A DNA stretch of 37,073 nucleotides from an uncultured Solobacterium sp. (GCA_938039295.1 CALHUY010000063.1:1-37073), one strand, 5' to 3'; shown: positions 20,734-29,179, counted from the stretch's first letter. Notes: generated from the sequence alone by a model not told the origin. A program made the numbers and translations.

Positions 20734-22986
20734 ATGCTAAATAATGAAAAATGGCAAGGCTTCCAGGGAAGAAACTGGAAGGAAGAATGCAATGTTCGCG
20801 ACTTCATCCAAGCAAACTACAAACCATATGATGGTGATGAGAGTTTCTTGGCTGACGCAACAGATGCGACTAACAAGCTTTGGGGCAAATTACAGGAATT
20901 GCAGAAGGCTGAACGTGCAAAGGGTGGCGTTCTAGACGAAGAGGCTGATATAGTATCAGGCTTAACTGCATATGGCCCAGGCTATATTGATGAATCCTTA
21001 AAGGATTTGGAAAAGGTTGTAGGTCTTCAAACAGACAAGCCTTTAAAGAGAGCGTTTATGCCTTATGGCGGTATCCGTATGGCAGAAGAAGCGTTATCTA
21101 CATATGGCTACACACCAAATCCAGAATTACATAAGATTTTTACTGAGTATCATAAGACACACAACCAAGCAGTATTTGATGCATATACACCAGAGATGAA
21201 GATTGCTAGAAGCAGTCACGTTATTACTGGTTTACCAGATACATATGGTCGTGGACGTATCGTTGGTGACTACCGTCGTGTAGCTTTATATGGTATTGAC
21301 CAATTGATTGCATGGAAAGAAGAAGACAAGTTAAACTGTGGTGATGGCACAATGGTGGATGACATCATCCGTCAAAGAGAAGAACTATCTGAACAAATTC
21401 GTGCATTAGAAGGTATGAAGAAGATGGCAGCTCTATACGGATATGATATTTCCGGTCCAGCGTCCAACGCGAAAGAAGCAGTTCAGTGGTTGTACTTCGG
21501 TTACTTAGCAGCTATCAAGACACAGAATGGTGCTGCGATGTCTGTAGGACGTATCTCCACATTCTTAGATATCTATATCGAAAGAGACTTAGAAGCAGGT
21601 ACATTAACAGAAAGCGAAGCACAGGAATTAATTGACCATATCGTTATGAAGTTCCGTATGGTTAAGTTTGCTCGTATTCCTGCATACAATGAATTATTCT
21701 CTGGTGACCCAGTATGGGCAACACTAGAAGTTGCAGGTATGGGTATGGATGGTCGCTCTATGGTTACAAAGAACGACTTCCGTTTCTTACATACATTAGA
21801 AAACATGGGTCCTTCACCAGAACCTAACCTAACAGTATTGTACTCATCCCGTTTACCAGAAAACTTCCGTAAGTATGCGGCTAAGATTTCTGTTACAACA
21901 AGTTCTATTCAGTATGAAAATGACGATGTAATGCGCCCTGAATGGGGAGATGATTACAGCATCTGCTGCTGCGTATCAGCTACACAGACTGGTAAGGAAA
22001 TGCAGTTCTTCGGTGCGCGTGCAAACCTTGCAAAGGCACTTCTATACGCTATCAATGGTGGTGTAGATGAAAAGAGCTTTAAGCAAGTTGGTCCAGCATA
22101 CCGTCCAATTACTTCTGAATACTTAGACTACGCTGAAGTAGAAGAGAGATATGTTCAGATGTTAGATTGGTTAGCAGGTTTATATGTAAATATCTTAAAC
22201 CTCATCCAATACATGCATGACAAGTATTACTATGAAGCAGCTGAAATGGCTTTAATTGATACAGATGTTAGAAGAACATTCGCTACAGGTATTGCAGGAT
22301 TCAGCCATGTTATTGACTCATTATCCGCAATTAAGTATGCAAAGGTTAAGACAGTTCGTGATGAAAATGGATTGGTTGTTGATTACGTAACAGAAGGAGA
22401 CTTCCCTAAGTATGGTAATGATGATGACCGTGCAGATGAAATTGGTGTATGGTTATTAAAGACATTCATCACAATGATTAAGAAGCACCACACATACCGT
22501 AACTCTGAAGCTACAACTTCAATTTTGACAATTACATCAAACGTTGTTTACGGTAAGTACACAGGTAATATGCCGGATGGTCGTCGTGCTTGGACACCAT
22601 TAGCTCCAGGTGCTAACCCATCTTATGGTGCAGAACAGAATGGCTTACTAGCATCCTTGAACTCACTCACAAAGCTTCCATATCACTGGGCATTAGATGG
22701 TATTTCTAATACACAGACAATGGATCCTAATGCATTGGGTCATAGTGATGTTGAAAGATCTAACAATCTTGTAAACGTATTAGATGGTTACTTTGACCAA
22801 GGTGCTCACCACCTCAACGTTAACGTCTTCGGCAAGGAGAAGCTCGTTGATGCGATGGAACATCCAGAGAAGCCAGAATACGCTAACTTCACAATCCGTG
22901 TTTCCGGATATGCAGTTAAGTTTATCTCTCTAACAAGAGAACAACAGTTAGACGTTATCGCAAGAACATTCCACGATCATATGTAA
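20734..22986 (+). CDS. pflB: Pyruvate formate-lyase (formate C-acetyltransferase)
   Basis: A 750-residue glycyl-radical enzyme converting pyruvate and CoA to acetyl-CoA and formate in mixed-acid fermentation. The cysteine site reads ICCCVSA at 410-416; by alignment with IACCVSP the thiyl pair is C412-C413. The radical loop RVSGYAV near the C-terminus places the radical glycine at 725. ATG 20728 touches the ribosome site GGAGGAG (20721-20727), so ATG 20734 is preferred. Two promoters lie upstream, the distal one under the palindromic operator. The activase gene follows after a terminator hairpin. The enzyme is oxygen-sensitive, which implies an anaerobic lifestyle. Confidence 0.97.
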   Translation: MLNNEKWQGFQGRNWKEECNVRDFIQANYKPYDGDESFLADATDATNKLWGKLQELQKAERAKGGVLDEEADIVSGLTAYGPGYIDESLKDLEKVVGLQTDKPLKRAFMPYGGIRMAEEALSTYGYTPNPELHKIFTEYHKTHNQAVFDAYTPEMKIARSSHVITGLPDTYGRGRIVGDYRRVALYGIDQLIAWKEEDKLNCGDGTMVDDIIRQREELSEQIRALEGMKKMAALYGYDISGPASNAKEAVQWLYFGYLAAIKTQNGAAMSVGRISTFLDIYIERDLEAGTLTESEAQELIDHIVMKFRMVKFARIPAYNELFSGDPVWATLEVAGMGMDGRSMVTKNDFRFLHTLENMGPSPEPNLTVLYSSRLPENFRKYAAKISVTTSSIQYENDDVMRPEWGDDYSICCCVSATQTGKEMQFFGARANLAKALLYAINGGVDEKSFKQVGPAYRPITSEYLDYAEVEERYVQMLDWLAGLYVNILNLIQYMHDKYYYEAAEMALIDTDVRRTFATGIAGFSHVIDSLSAIKYAKVKTVRDENGLVVDYVTEGDFPKYGNDDDRADEIGVWLLKTFITMIKKHHTYRNSEATTSILTITSNVVYGKYTGNMPDGRRAWTPLAPGANPSYGAEQNGLLASLNSLTKLPYHWALDGISNTQTMDPNALGHSDVERSNNLVNVLDGYFDQGAHHLNVNVFGKEKLVDAMEHPEKPEYANFTIRVSGYAVKFISLTREQQLDVIARTFHDHM

Positions 22987-23019
22987 TCGTTCTTGTGTAA
23001 AACAGGACTATAGTTTGAT

Positions 23020-23050
23020 AAAATGACTCTGTTATCTACAGAGTCATTTT
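23020..23050 (+). terminator. Terminator hairpin between pflB and pflA
   Basis: AAAATGACTCTG (23020-23031) and CAGAGTCATTTT (23039-23050) form a 12-bp stem with a 7-nt loop and a T-rich tail. It should set pflA below pflB in expression, since no separate pflA promoter is obvious. Confidence 0.85.
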
Positions 23051-23062
23051 TATACAGAATGA

Positions 23063-23074
23063 TATAAAGGAGTG
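23063..23074 (+). promoter_or_regulatory. pflA ribosome site complementary to the candidate small RNA
   Basis: TATAAAGGAGTG contains the AAGGAG ribosome site 5 nt before ATG 23080. It is the exact reverse complement of residues 17539-17550 in the loop of the candidate small RNA. Pairing would mask the whole ribosome site. Confidence 0.5.
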
Positions 23075-23079
23075 AGAAT

Positions 23080-23808
23080 ATGAAGGGACGTATACATTCA
23101 TTTGAAACCTTCGGGGCAGTTGATGGACCTGGAGTTAGATTTATCATATTTTTAAAAGGCTGTAATATGCGTTGTAAATATTGCCATAATCCAGATACTT
23201 GGGAAATGGCAGGAGGAGAACTTTATACCGCTGAGGAAGTATTGCAAAAGGCATTACGCTATAAAAACTATTGGGTTAATGGTGGTGGAATTACCGTATC
23301 TGGAGGAGAAGCCCTCTTACAGATGGATTTCATGATTGAACTATTTGAACTAGCGCATAAGCATGGTATCCACTGTACTCTAGATACAGCGGGTAATCCA
23401 TTTACATACGATGAGCCATTTTTCTCTAAGTTTGAAAGACTCATGAAAGTAACAGATTTAGTTCTCTTTGACTTAAAAGAGATTGATGATAAAGTACATC
23501 GTTATCTAACGGGTGTAACAAACGAAAATATCTTGGCATGTGCGAAATATCTTTCCGATCATCATATCCCAATGTGGATTCGACATGTTTTGGTTCCTGG
23601 AATTACCGCAAATGAAGAGGACTTACAGAAGTTAAGAGAATTTATCGATACGCTAGATTCCGTTGAAAGAGTAGAAGTGTTACCATATCATGTATTAGGT
23701 ATCTCGAAATACGAGAAGATGGGAATCAGTTATCCTCTAATGGATACGCCACAACCTACAAAAGAACAGATTGAAACTGCGGAAAGGATTTTGGGTGTGA
23801 AGAAATGA
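23080..23808 (+). CDS. pflA: Pyruvate formate-lyase activating enzyme
   Basis: A 242-residue radical SAM enzyme that abstracts hydrogen from the radical glycine of PflB. The [4Fe-4S] cysteines lie in CNMRCKYC (C28, C32, C35); WVNGGGITVSGGEALLQ is the SAM-binding GGE region. Length is normal. AAGGAG lies 5 nt before ATG with an AUAAA-rich 5' flank. It follows pflB across a terminator and overlaps the phosphatase gene by 4 bp (ATGA). Its oxygen-labile iron-sulfur cluster makes it a plausible target for iron-sparing control. Confidence 0.97.
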   Translation: MKGRIHSFETFGAVDGPGVRFIIFLKGCNMRCKYCHNPDTWEMAGGELYTAEEVLQKALRYKNYWVNGGGITVSGGEALLQMDFMIELFELAHKHGIHCTLDTAGNPFTYDEPFFSKFERLMKVTDLVLFDLKEIDDKVHRYLTGVTNENILACAKYLSDHHIPMWIRHVLVPGITANEEDLQKLREFIDTLDSVERVEVLPYHVLGISKYEKMGISYPLMDTPQPTKEQIETAERILGVKK

Positions 23809-24572
23809 GTGATATTCTCGGCATCGAAAAGAAAAGAAACTTACGTGATCTAGGTGGTTATAAGACACAGAACGGTAAACATGTTAAGAAGGGATATTTC
23901 TTTCGTAGCAGTCGTTTAATGGACTTTGACCAAAATGAACTTAAAATCTTAAATTCCTTACATATTCAGAAGATTTATGATTTACGTTCGAAGGAAGAAG
24001 TTGAACAAGCACCAGATCCTGAGCTAGATGGTGCCGAATATATTCATTTATCAGCCGCAATACACGCGGATGGAACAGAAGTAAACTTCTCGCCAGCTGC
24101 ACTTATCGCAGAAAATGTATATTCTAAAGAAAACAATGATGAATTCACACATAAGGTGTATGGTAACTTACCATTCTGTTATGCATATAAGAAAATATTT
24201 GAGGATATCGTAGCAGGGAATGTACCAATTTTATTCCATTGTTCTGCTGGGAAAGACCGTACAGGAATAGCGGCGCTCTTAATTCTCTTGGCACTTGGTG
24301 TTGATGAAGAAACAGCGATGTATGACTACATGTTAACGAATGAATATCGCAAAGAATATATCGATCGTTTTAAGAAGGATTTTCCTCTTACAAAAATAGA
24401 TGGAGAACTTGCGGGTATGTTACTGGCGTATGAGGGAGTAACATATACCAATGCGGCATATTCACTCAAACGCATCAAAGAGAAGTACAGCAGCTTTGAT
24501 GAATACTTTGAAAAAGAATACAATCTTGATAAATATGCATTACAAAAACTAAGAGATTTATATACAGAATAA
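23805..24572 (+). CDS. Tyrosine-specific protein phosphatase (Y_phosphatase3 type)
   Basis: A 255-residue dual-specificity/tyrosine phosphatase of the PF13350 type. The P-loop HCSAGKDRTG contains nucleophile C146 and R152 (CX5R), and the N-terminal NLRDLGGY block is characteristic. Similar LipA-like enzymes act on phosphotyrosine or phosphoinositides, but the physiological substrate here is unknown. The start codon overlaps the pflA stop, so translation is coupled. The link with PFL activation is probably just co-transcription. It is cytoplasmic; there is no signal peptide. Confidence 0.88.
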   Translation: MSDILGIEKKRNLRDLGGYKTQNGKHVKKGYFFRSSRLMDFDQNELKILNSLHIQKIYDLRSKEEVEQAPDPELDGAEYIHLSAAIHADGTEVNFSPAALIAENVYSKENNDEFTHKVYGNLPFCYAYKKIFEDIVAGNVPILFHCSAGKDRTGIAALLILLALGVDEETAMYDYMLTNEYRKEYIDRFKKDFPLTKIDGELAGMLLAYEGVTYTNAAYSLKRIKEKYSSFDEYFEKEYNLDKYALQKLRDLYTE

Positions 24573-24596
24573 ACGACAGTATAATCTGTCGTTTTG
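24571..24596 (+). terminator. Terminator of the pflA-phosphatase unit
   Basis: AAACGACAG (24571-24579) and CTGTCGTTT (24586-24594) enclose TATAAT, followed by TTG. The left arm begins inside the stop codon. Confidence 0.8.
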
Positions 24597-24639
24597 TATT
24601 ATTCTTTGAAAGGTATATGATTACATGTGGAGAAATACA

Positions 24640-24996
24640 ATGCAGATATCAAACAAACAAAAAACATTTATCGTAAAGATATTAAAAAATGTAATCCCAA
24701 TTATTGTGTTGATTTTCTTTTTGAATTTCTTTTATCAAGAGACAAGAAAGTATGACTTTGTAGGAGTATGGTTTCCGGACTATGAAGATGATGTTACAAT
24801 CCAGTTTAACCCTGATTATTCAGGTGTTTATTATGACGATTTGACGAAAGTTGCTTTTCAATGGAAGAATCATGGTAACCAACTTGAGATGACGATAAAT
24901 GATGAAAAGAAGATTTATTATTACACGATAGAGGGTAAAGAAATACATTTAAAATCAGATGATGAGTCATTTATTCTCTATAAATACGGTAATTAA
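24640..24996 (+). CDS. Small membrane-anchored protein of unknown function
   Basis: A 118-residue protein with one hydrophobic segment at about residues 18-36, after a basic N-terminus. An extracellular domain of ~75 residues follows, with alternating strand-like stretches (VGVWFPDYEDDVTIQF, YYYTIEGKEIHL). The pattern GVW...YSGVYY...KWKN-like resembles small lipocalin-like or DUF-type secreted beta domains, but I cannot name the family. ATG 24625 gives five more residues; GGAGA at 24629-24633 fits ATG 24640. It stands alone between two terminators. Confidence 0.6.
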   Translation: MQISNKQKTFIVKILKNVIPIIVLIFFLNFFYQETRKYDFVGVWFPDYEDDVTIQFNPDYSGVYYDDLTKVAFQWKNHGNQLEMTINDEKKIYYYTIEGKEIHLKSDDESFILYKYGN

Positions 24997-25027
24997 TTAG
25001 CAATCACACAATAATTATGCTAATAAT

Positions 25028-25053
25028 AAAAAGCCTTTAAATAAAGGCTTTTT
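25028..25053 (+). terminator. Terminator before the hsp20 promoter
   Basis: AAAAAGCCTTT (25028-25038) and AAAGGCTTTTT (25043-25053) form an 11-bp stem with an AAAT loop. Confidence 0.9.
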
Positions 25054-25093
25054 ATGTATATATACTATAAATATAAAAAAATTTTTAAAAAAA

Positions 25094-25135
25094 TTAGCAC
25101 TTATGTATTGACAGTGCTAAAAATATGAGTATATT
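25094..25135 (+). promoter_or_regulatory. CIRCE operator and promoter of hsp20
   Basis: TTAGCACTT (25094-25102), 9 nt, CAGTGCTAA (25112-25120) is the CIRCE element with one mismatch in each arm (consensus TTAGCACTC-N9-GAGTGCTAA). It overlaps the -35 TTGACA (25108-25113); the -10 is TATATT (25130-25135), 16 nt downstream. HrcA repression is implied; hrcA is not in the window. Confidence 0.88.
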
Positions 25136-25173
25136 AATATGTGTAAGGTGAAAGACCTTAGGAGGTATATGAT

Positions 25174-25593
25174 ATGAAATATATGACAACAAGAAAGAAT
25201 GATTTATTCAATGATATGTTTGATGATGTATTTAGAGCACCAGTATTTACAGGAAATAATATTTTAAAGACAGATGTTCGTGAGAAGGATGGAAAGTACA
25301 TCTTAGAAGTAGAAGTTCCTGGATATAAGAAGGATGAAGTATCCATTAGCTTATTCAATGGTAATCTAACAATCAGTGCTGCTCGTACATCTTCTAACGA
25401 AGAAACTGATGATAAGGGTAGAATCTTACGTCAGGAAAGATTCAGCGGTAGTACATCACGTACATTCTATGTAGGTGACGCAATCAAGGATACAGATATT
25501 CACGCATCTTTTGACAATGGTATCTTAAAGATTGAATTACCAACAGAGCAGAAGAAAGAAGAAGAAACAAAGAAATTTATCGAAATTCTATAA
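25174..25593 (+). CDS. Hsp20/alpha-crystallin small heat-shock protein
   Basis: A 139-residue small heat-shock protein: a short N-terminal arm (DLFNDMFDDVF), an alpha-crystallin domain at about residues 30-125 (TDVREKDGKYILEVEVPGYK, then GSTSRTFYVGD, and ASFDNGILKIELP), and a short charged C-terminal tail. It holds unfolding proteins in a refoldable state. The ribosome site AGGAGGT is 7 nt away. It is transcribed alone from a CIRCE-controlled promoter, so it belongs to the HrcA heat-shock regulon. Confidence 0.95.
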   Translation: MKYMTTRKNDLFNDMFDDVFRAPVFTGNNILKTDVREKDGKYILEVEVPGYKKDEVSISLFNGNLTISAARTSSNEETDDKGRILRQERFSGSTSRTFYVGDAIKDTDIHASFDNGILKIELPTEQKKEEETKKFIEIL

Positions 25594-25615
25594 CTGGAAG
25601 AAATTCCAGTTTTTC
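25592..25615 (+). terminator. Terminator of hsp20
   Basis: AACTGGAA (25592-25599) and TTCCAGTT (25604-25611) with a GAAA loop and TTTT tail. Confidence 0.88.
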
Positions 25616-25629
25616 TTTTGTGTATAAAG

Positions 25630-25655
25630 AAAAGCCATTGTGTAGAATGGCTTTT
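25630..25655 (-). terminator. Terminator of the adhesin gene
   Basis: AAAAGCCATT (25630-25639) and AATGGCTTTT (25646-25655) form a 10-bp stem just after the minus-strand stop codon. It is symmetrical and can also stop read-through from hsp20. Confidence 0.85.
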
Positions 25656-25658
25656 TAA

Positions 25659-27356
25659 CTATCTATATGATTTTCTCTTCGCAAAGAGGTAACCACTAGT
25701 GATAATACCAATAAACAACATACCGAAGTAGAGATAGATGTTTGTGTTATCACTTGTCTTTGGTGTAGTGGTATTCTGCTTTGGTGGAGTAATGTTCTTT
25801 GGCTGTTCCGTATTTGTGATGGTGAAGCCTGTTGTTTGGTCACCAGTGATTGTAGTGTCATAACCATTTATGGCATCTTCAGTAACTGTGTATTGGATTT
25901 CCGTACCATTTTGATCGTACTTACGTACGTTAGCGAAACTACCTGTCCAGTTATTTGAATCATCTAGTGTTAGTGTAGTACCTGTATCTGTTCCGTTTGC
26001 GAATAAATGAACTGTGACTGGTCCAGCCTTAGGACCAACCCATGTCTTAGTAACAGAGATATCTGTTTTGATTGGCTTATCAGTGATTGTTTGTAATGCA
26101 CCACCTGCGCTTGTTACTTCTAGTGTGTATTCTGTATCGTTCAATTCATATCCGCTAGGTGCTGTCTTTTCCTTAACTTTGTATGTACCTTGTACTAAAG
26201 CTTCAGAAGTAACAGTTCCATCTGCCCCTGTTGTTAAATCAAATGTTGTGCCATCTGGTTGTGTAACTGTAAATACAGCATTTGCTAGAGTAATAGTGTT
26301 ATCGTCTTCATCAACTTTTGTTAATTTGATCTTATTTGCAAGATCACCAGAACCAGAACCACCAGAGGAAGCTCTTGAGAAATGAGCGTCAAATGTATAA
26401 GTTTCATCTACAGATGCTAATGTAAGCTTGTTGTTAAGATTTGTACCTTCTGTATATGTGGATTGGTAAGTAAGACGATACTGTTCACCGTTAACATTTC
26501 CAACATTGATTGTAAATGTCTGGTCGTTATCGGACATTGTTAATTTACCAGTTAAGTCTACTGGTGTAGATGTTCCAGCAATATCGTTACCGTACTGATC
26601 CATTTGAACTTTAGAAAGTCGGATTGTGTCCTTTAAGATTTTTTCGGTGGAACCAACGATTGTGTCGTGGATTGTAACATTTGGTAGTGTTGCTTTTTTG
26701 TGATTGATACGAATTTCCCAGTTCGCAAGATGAGGATTTTCTGTATCGTACCAAGCAAACTTATTTAATTCTTCATCAGTTAGAACCTGTGGACCAGCTA
26801 CATTCACTGAACCAGATGATGAAGTAGTATTTGATTTGCCAGCATTTACGGAAACAGTGAATGAAGTGGACTGGTTAACAGGAACTCTTGTTAGATCAAA
26901 TCTAGCAGAGAGTTGAATATTACCTTTTACGTTATAGCGATTTTCAACCCAATTTGTAAATACAACTTTTGCGGTTGCGCCATTTGTACCTGCAGTGATA
27001 TGTGCTTTCGCAATTACAGCACCTGTTCCATCAGTGTCATAGATATCAAAGTCGATAGGACTTGAATCGGATGAGAACATAACTGTATCTGGAAGGTCAA
27101 TCGTAAAGTAGTCACCTTCTTTTAATGTTGCGCCTGTTGTATTAGCTGCCCAGTCTAAATCAAAGTAGAAGTTATCTGTATAGTAGATATCTCCAACAAT
27201 TGTTCTAGAGAGATTCATAAATCTGAAGTTTGTGATTGTCGCATCTACTTGTTTTGGTCCATCCTCAGCGATAACGTTTGTCTTAGACCAACCAATGAGT
27301 GCTGTAAGTGTCATGAATAATGACAATAGGATGGCTAAATAATTCCTTTTTTTCAT
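25659..27356 (-). CDS. Cell-wall anchored Cna-type adhesin with non-canonical TPKTS sorting signal
   Basis: A 565-residue surface protein with a signal peptide at about 1-30. Residues 36-190 and about 195-330 look like the paired Ig-like N2/N3 domains of MSCRAMM adhesins (Big_8 and collagen-binding type; FAWYDTENPHLANWEIRIN). Two CnaB repeats follow at about 342-430 and 432-515. CnaB1 has IKLTKVDEDD and YKVKEKTAPSGYEL, and CnaB2 has TKTWVG and YTVTEDAINGY, with lysine/asparagine pairs compatible with isopeptide bonds. The C-terminus has TPKTSD (531-536), a hydrophobic helix and KRKSYR. That is a sortase signal with T for L and S for G. No sortase gene is in the window. Confidence 0.88.
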   Translation of the reverse strand: MKKRNYLAILLSLFMTLTALIGWSKTNVIAEDGPKQVDATITNFRFMNLSRTIVGDIYYTDNFYFDLDWAANTTGATLKEGDYFTIDLPDTVMFSSDSSPIDFDIYDTDGTGAVIAKAHITAGTNGATAKVVFTNWVENRYNVKGNIQLSARFDLTRVPVNQSTSFTVSVNAGKSNTTSSSGSVNVAGPQVLTDEELNKFAWYDTENPHLANWEIRINHKKATLPNVTIHDTIVGSTEKILKDTIRLSKVQMDQYGNDIAGTSTPVDLTGKLTMSDNDQTFTINVGNVNGEQYRLTYQSTYTEGTNLNNKLTLASVDETYTFDAHFSRASSGGSGSGDLANKIKLTKVDEDDNTITLANAVFTVTQPDGTTFDLTTGADGTVTSEALVQGTYKVKEKTAPSGYELNDTEYTLEVTSAGGALQTITDKPIKTDISVTKTWVGPKAGPVTVHLFANGTDTGTTLTLDDSNNWTGSFANVRKYDQNGTEIQYTVTEDAINGYDTTITGDQTTGFTITNTEQPKNITPPKQNTTTPKTSDNTNIYLYFGMLFIGIITSGYLFAKRKSYR

Positions 27357-27586
27357 ACATAATATTTCCTTTCATTTGTAATTTGATATTATGGCGTACT
27401 TGCAATTATTTACTGAAAGGATTGATATGATGCGAATCAATCGTGATTGCTACAGTGTGTAAATTTGCCATGCACGAATGTATTATATACCGAAACAAAT
27501 TCAGATAATATTAAAGTATTCATTAAGATTTTTTAAGCAATTTTTACAGTGTTAAATTTATCAATAAATCAATAAATATGTAAAAA

Positions 27587-27606
27587 AACAGCCTGTTTAG
27601 GCTGTT
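27587..27606 (-). terminator. Terminator of the DUF4097 gene
   Basis: AACAGCCT (27587-27594) and AGGCTGTT (27599-27606) with a 4-nt loop; on the minus strand it is followed by TTTTT and overlaps the stop codon. The rest of 27357-27586 is AT-rich and holds only the adhesin leader, with AAAGGAAA as its ribosome site and no clear promoter. Confidence 0.85.
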
Positions 27607-28819
27607 AGTGGAAGTCAATATCTCCGGCATTTGTTTTGATGAGAATCTCAGCTTTTCCATTGCCAACAATATAGTTTTTGCCATGTAATTTTTGGTATGG
27701 TAAATCATCATCGAAATCGACATCTCCAAAGTTTGTGGAGAGACTTGCTTGATAGTCTTTGGAATCTGTTGTCACATCGATATCACCGGCAGTAGATGTA
27801 ACTTGGATATTCTGGATTTCTCCACGAACATTTAAATCAATATCACCGGCAGTTGTCTTTACTTCAATGATAGGAGAGGATACTTCCATATCGATATCAC
27901 CTGCGGCAGCAGAGATCTGAATGACATCTGCAGCGTGCTTTTGAATATCGATATCACCAGCTGCGATATTGGCATATAGATTACCTGTTGTATTTGTTAA
28001 GTCTACATCACCAGCAGATAGCTTCATGCCGATTTCATCAAAGTTTGAATCAGAAATATCTAAGTCACCCGCCAGCATCGTAAAATCTGCACGTTTTATT
28101 TCAACACGATTTAGCGTAAGGTCACCAGAGGTGTTATGGCAGTTGAATTCATCAAGTTTAATATCGTTGATATCTACATCTCCAGCAGGGGCTTCCATTG
28201 AGATTGTTGTCACTCCATCAGGAATCTGCACGGTTAAATCACCACTACCATTTACTAGAATCTTGGCAGTTGAGTCAGTGAGTTCATAGCGGATACCGTT
28301 ATTAATAGGATTTGTGAAGATGCTTTGTGATTGCGTAAACTCATAGCGTAGTTCATTTCCTTTTTCTAACGTAATATCTAAGGACGACATTAGTGTCTCA
28401 CTATGAATGACTAATCTAGTGATAGAACTTGGAAGTGTCTCACTTTGTGGTTCGGAATAGTAGTGTGCAGTATTCTTCTTGCGGTTCATATTGGCAGTAA
28501 AGTCTTTCGCATGGCCAAGTGCTTCATCTGCGATACGTGTAAACGCATGGAAGGCTGTAGATAATCCTTCTTTTAAGTTTTCGTAGTCTTTGTTTTTCTG
28601 TTCTTTATGAACAGTTTCTTTTTCTCCACCCATCATGTGGATGTTCTCAATTACATCATCGATTGTACCGAGATCATTCATGATTTCTTCTTCACTTCTG
28701 CCTTCGTTAATTCCTTCTTGAAAGTGTGCTTCAAAGGCATCGAGAATATCTTTCTTAAAACTTGGTGAGTAGTTTGCGAGTGCTTGATTTAAAGCTGCTA
28801 AATATTCATTTTTTGTCAT
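27605..28819 (-). CDS. DUF1700/DUF4097 beta-solenoid protein controlled by PadR
   Basis: A 404-residue protein. The N-terminal ~70 residues are a HAAS/DUF1700-type helical domain (MTKNEYLAALNQAL...SEEEIMNDLG). After a linker, residues from about 135 form a DUF4097 beta-solenoid with about ten evenly spaced G-D turns (AGDVDI, AGDLDI, AGDIDL, AGDIDV and so on). There is no transmembrane helix or signal, which is unusual because relatives are often membrane-bound. The start overlaps the padR stop (ATGA), and GGTGG lies 10 nt upstream. PadR-DUF1700-DUF4097 sets are typical envelope-stress modules; the role of the solenoid is unknown. Confidence 0.85.
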   Translation of the reverse strand: MTKNEYLAALNQALANYSPSFKKDILDAFEAHFQEGINEGRSEEEIMNDLGTIDDVIENIHMMGGEKETVHKEQKNKDYENLKEGLSTAFHAFTRIADEALGHAKDFTANMNRKKNTAHYYSEPQSETLPSSITRLVIHSETLMSSLDITLEKGNELRYEFTQSQSIFTNPINNGIRYELTDSTAKILVNGSGDLTVQIPDGVTTISMEAPAGDVDINDIKLDEFNCHNTSGDLTLNRVEIKRADFTMLAGDLDISDSNFDEIGMKLSAGDVDLTNTTGNLYANIAAGDIDIQKHAADVIQISAAAGDIDMEVSSPIIEVKTTAGDIDLNVRGEIQNIQVTSTAGDIDVTTDSKDYQASLSTNFGDVDFDDDLPYQKLHGKNYIVGNGKAEILIKTNAGDIDFH

Positions 28820-29118
28820 ATCAGTTTTTCCACCTTTTGAATGAATGTAATCCATTCTTCTTTCTGTTGTTGTTGGTAAAGTTTTCCTTCTTCTGTTAAA
28901 TGATAGTATTTTCTGGCTGGGCCACCGGATGACTCGACAAGATAGGTCTCAAGATAACCATTATCTTTCAGTCTTTTTAAAATTAAATATAATGTACCGG
29001 CAGTAACGGACATTTCTTGGGAAATATCTTCAGTTAGTTCGTATCCATACTTATCATCTTTTACTAACCTTGAAAGAACGCATAATTCTAAAACACCTTT
29101 TTTAAATTGTGCATCCAT
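28816..29118 (-). CDS. PadR-family transcriptional regulator
   Basis: A 100-residue PadR winged-helix protein of the short two-domain type. The family blocks LCVLSRLVKDDKYGYEL, TAGTLYLILKRLKDNGYL and GPARKYYHLTEEG are all present. AAGGAGG immediately before ATG 29118 excludes the longer frame to 29169. It is translationally coupled to the DUF4097 gene. An inverted repeat just upstream is a likely autoregulatory site. The ligand or stress signal is unknown. Confidence 0.93.
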   Translation of the reverse strand: MDAQFKKGVLELCVLSRLVKDDKYGYELTEDISQEMSVTAGTLYLILKRLKDNGYLETYLVESSGGPARKYYHLTEEGKLYQQQQKEEWITFIQKVEKLI

Positions 29119-29148
29119 TGTTTTTCCTCCTTGCAAGTAGAATATAAC

Positions 29149-29179
29149 ACATACTATTATGTAATGCAATATAGTATGT
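29149..29179 (-). promoter_or_regulatory. Inverted repeat, likely PadR operator
   Basis: ACATACTAT (29149-29157) and ATAGTATGT (29171-29179) are perfect 9-bp arms with 13 nt between. They lie 31-61 nt before the padR start. PadR operators commonly have ATAC/GTAT-type arms. The right half adjoins the asnA terminator. Confidence 0.55.

Noticed and set aside
27640..28200. Periodic GATATCACCGGC-like sequence suggesting a DNA repeat array
   Set aside because: It simply encodes the repeated AGDID turns of the DUF4097 solenoid; spacing and sequence vary as in a protein repeat, not a CRISPR or tandem DNA array.
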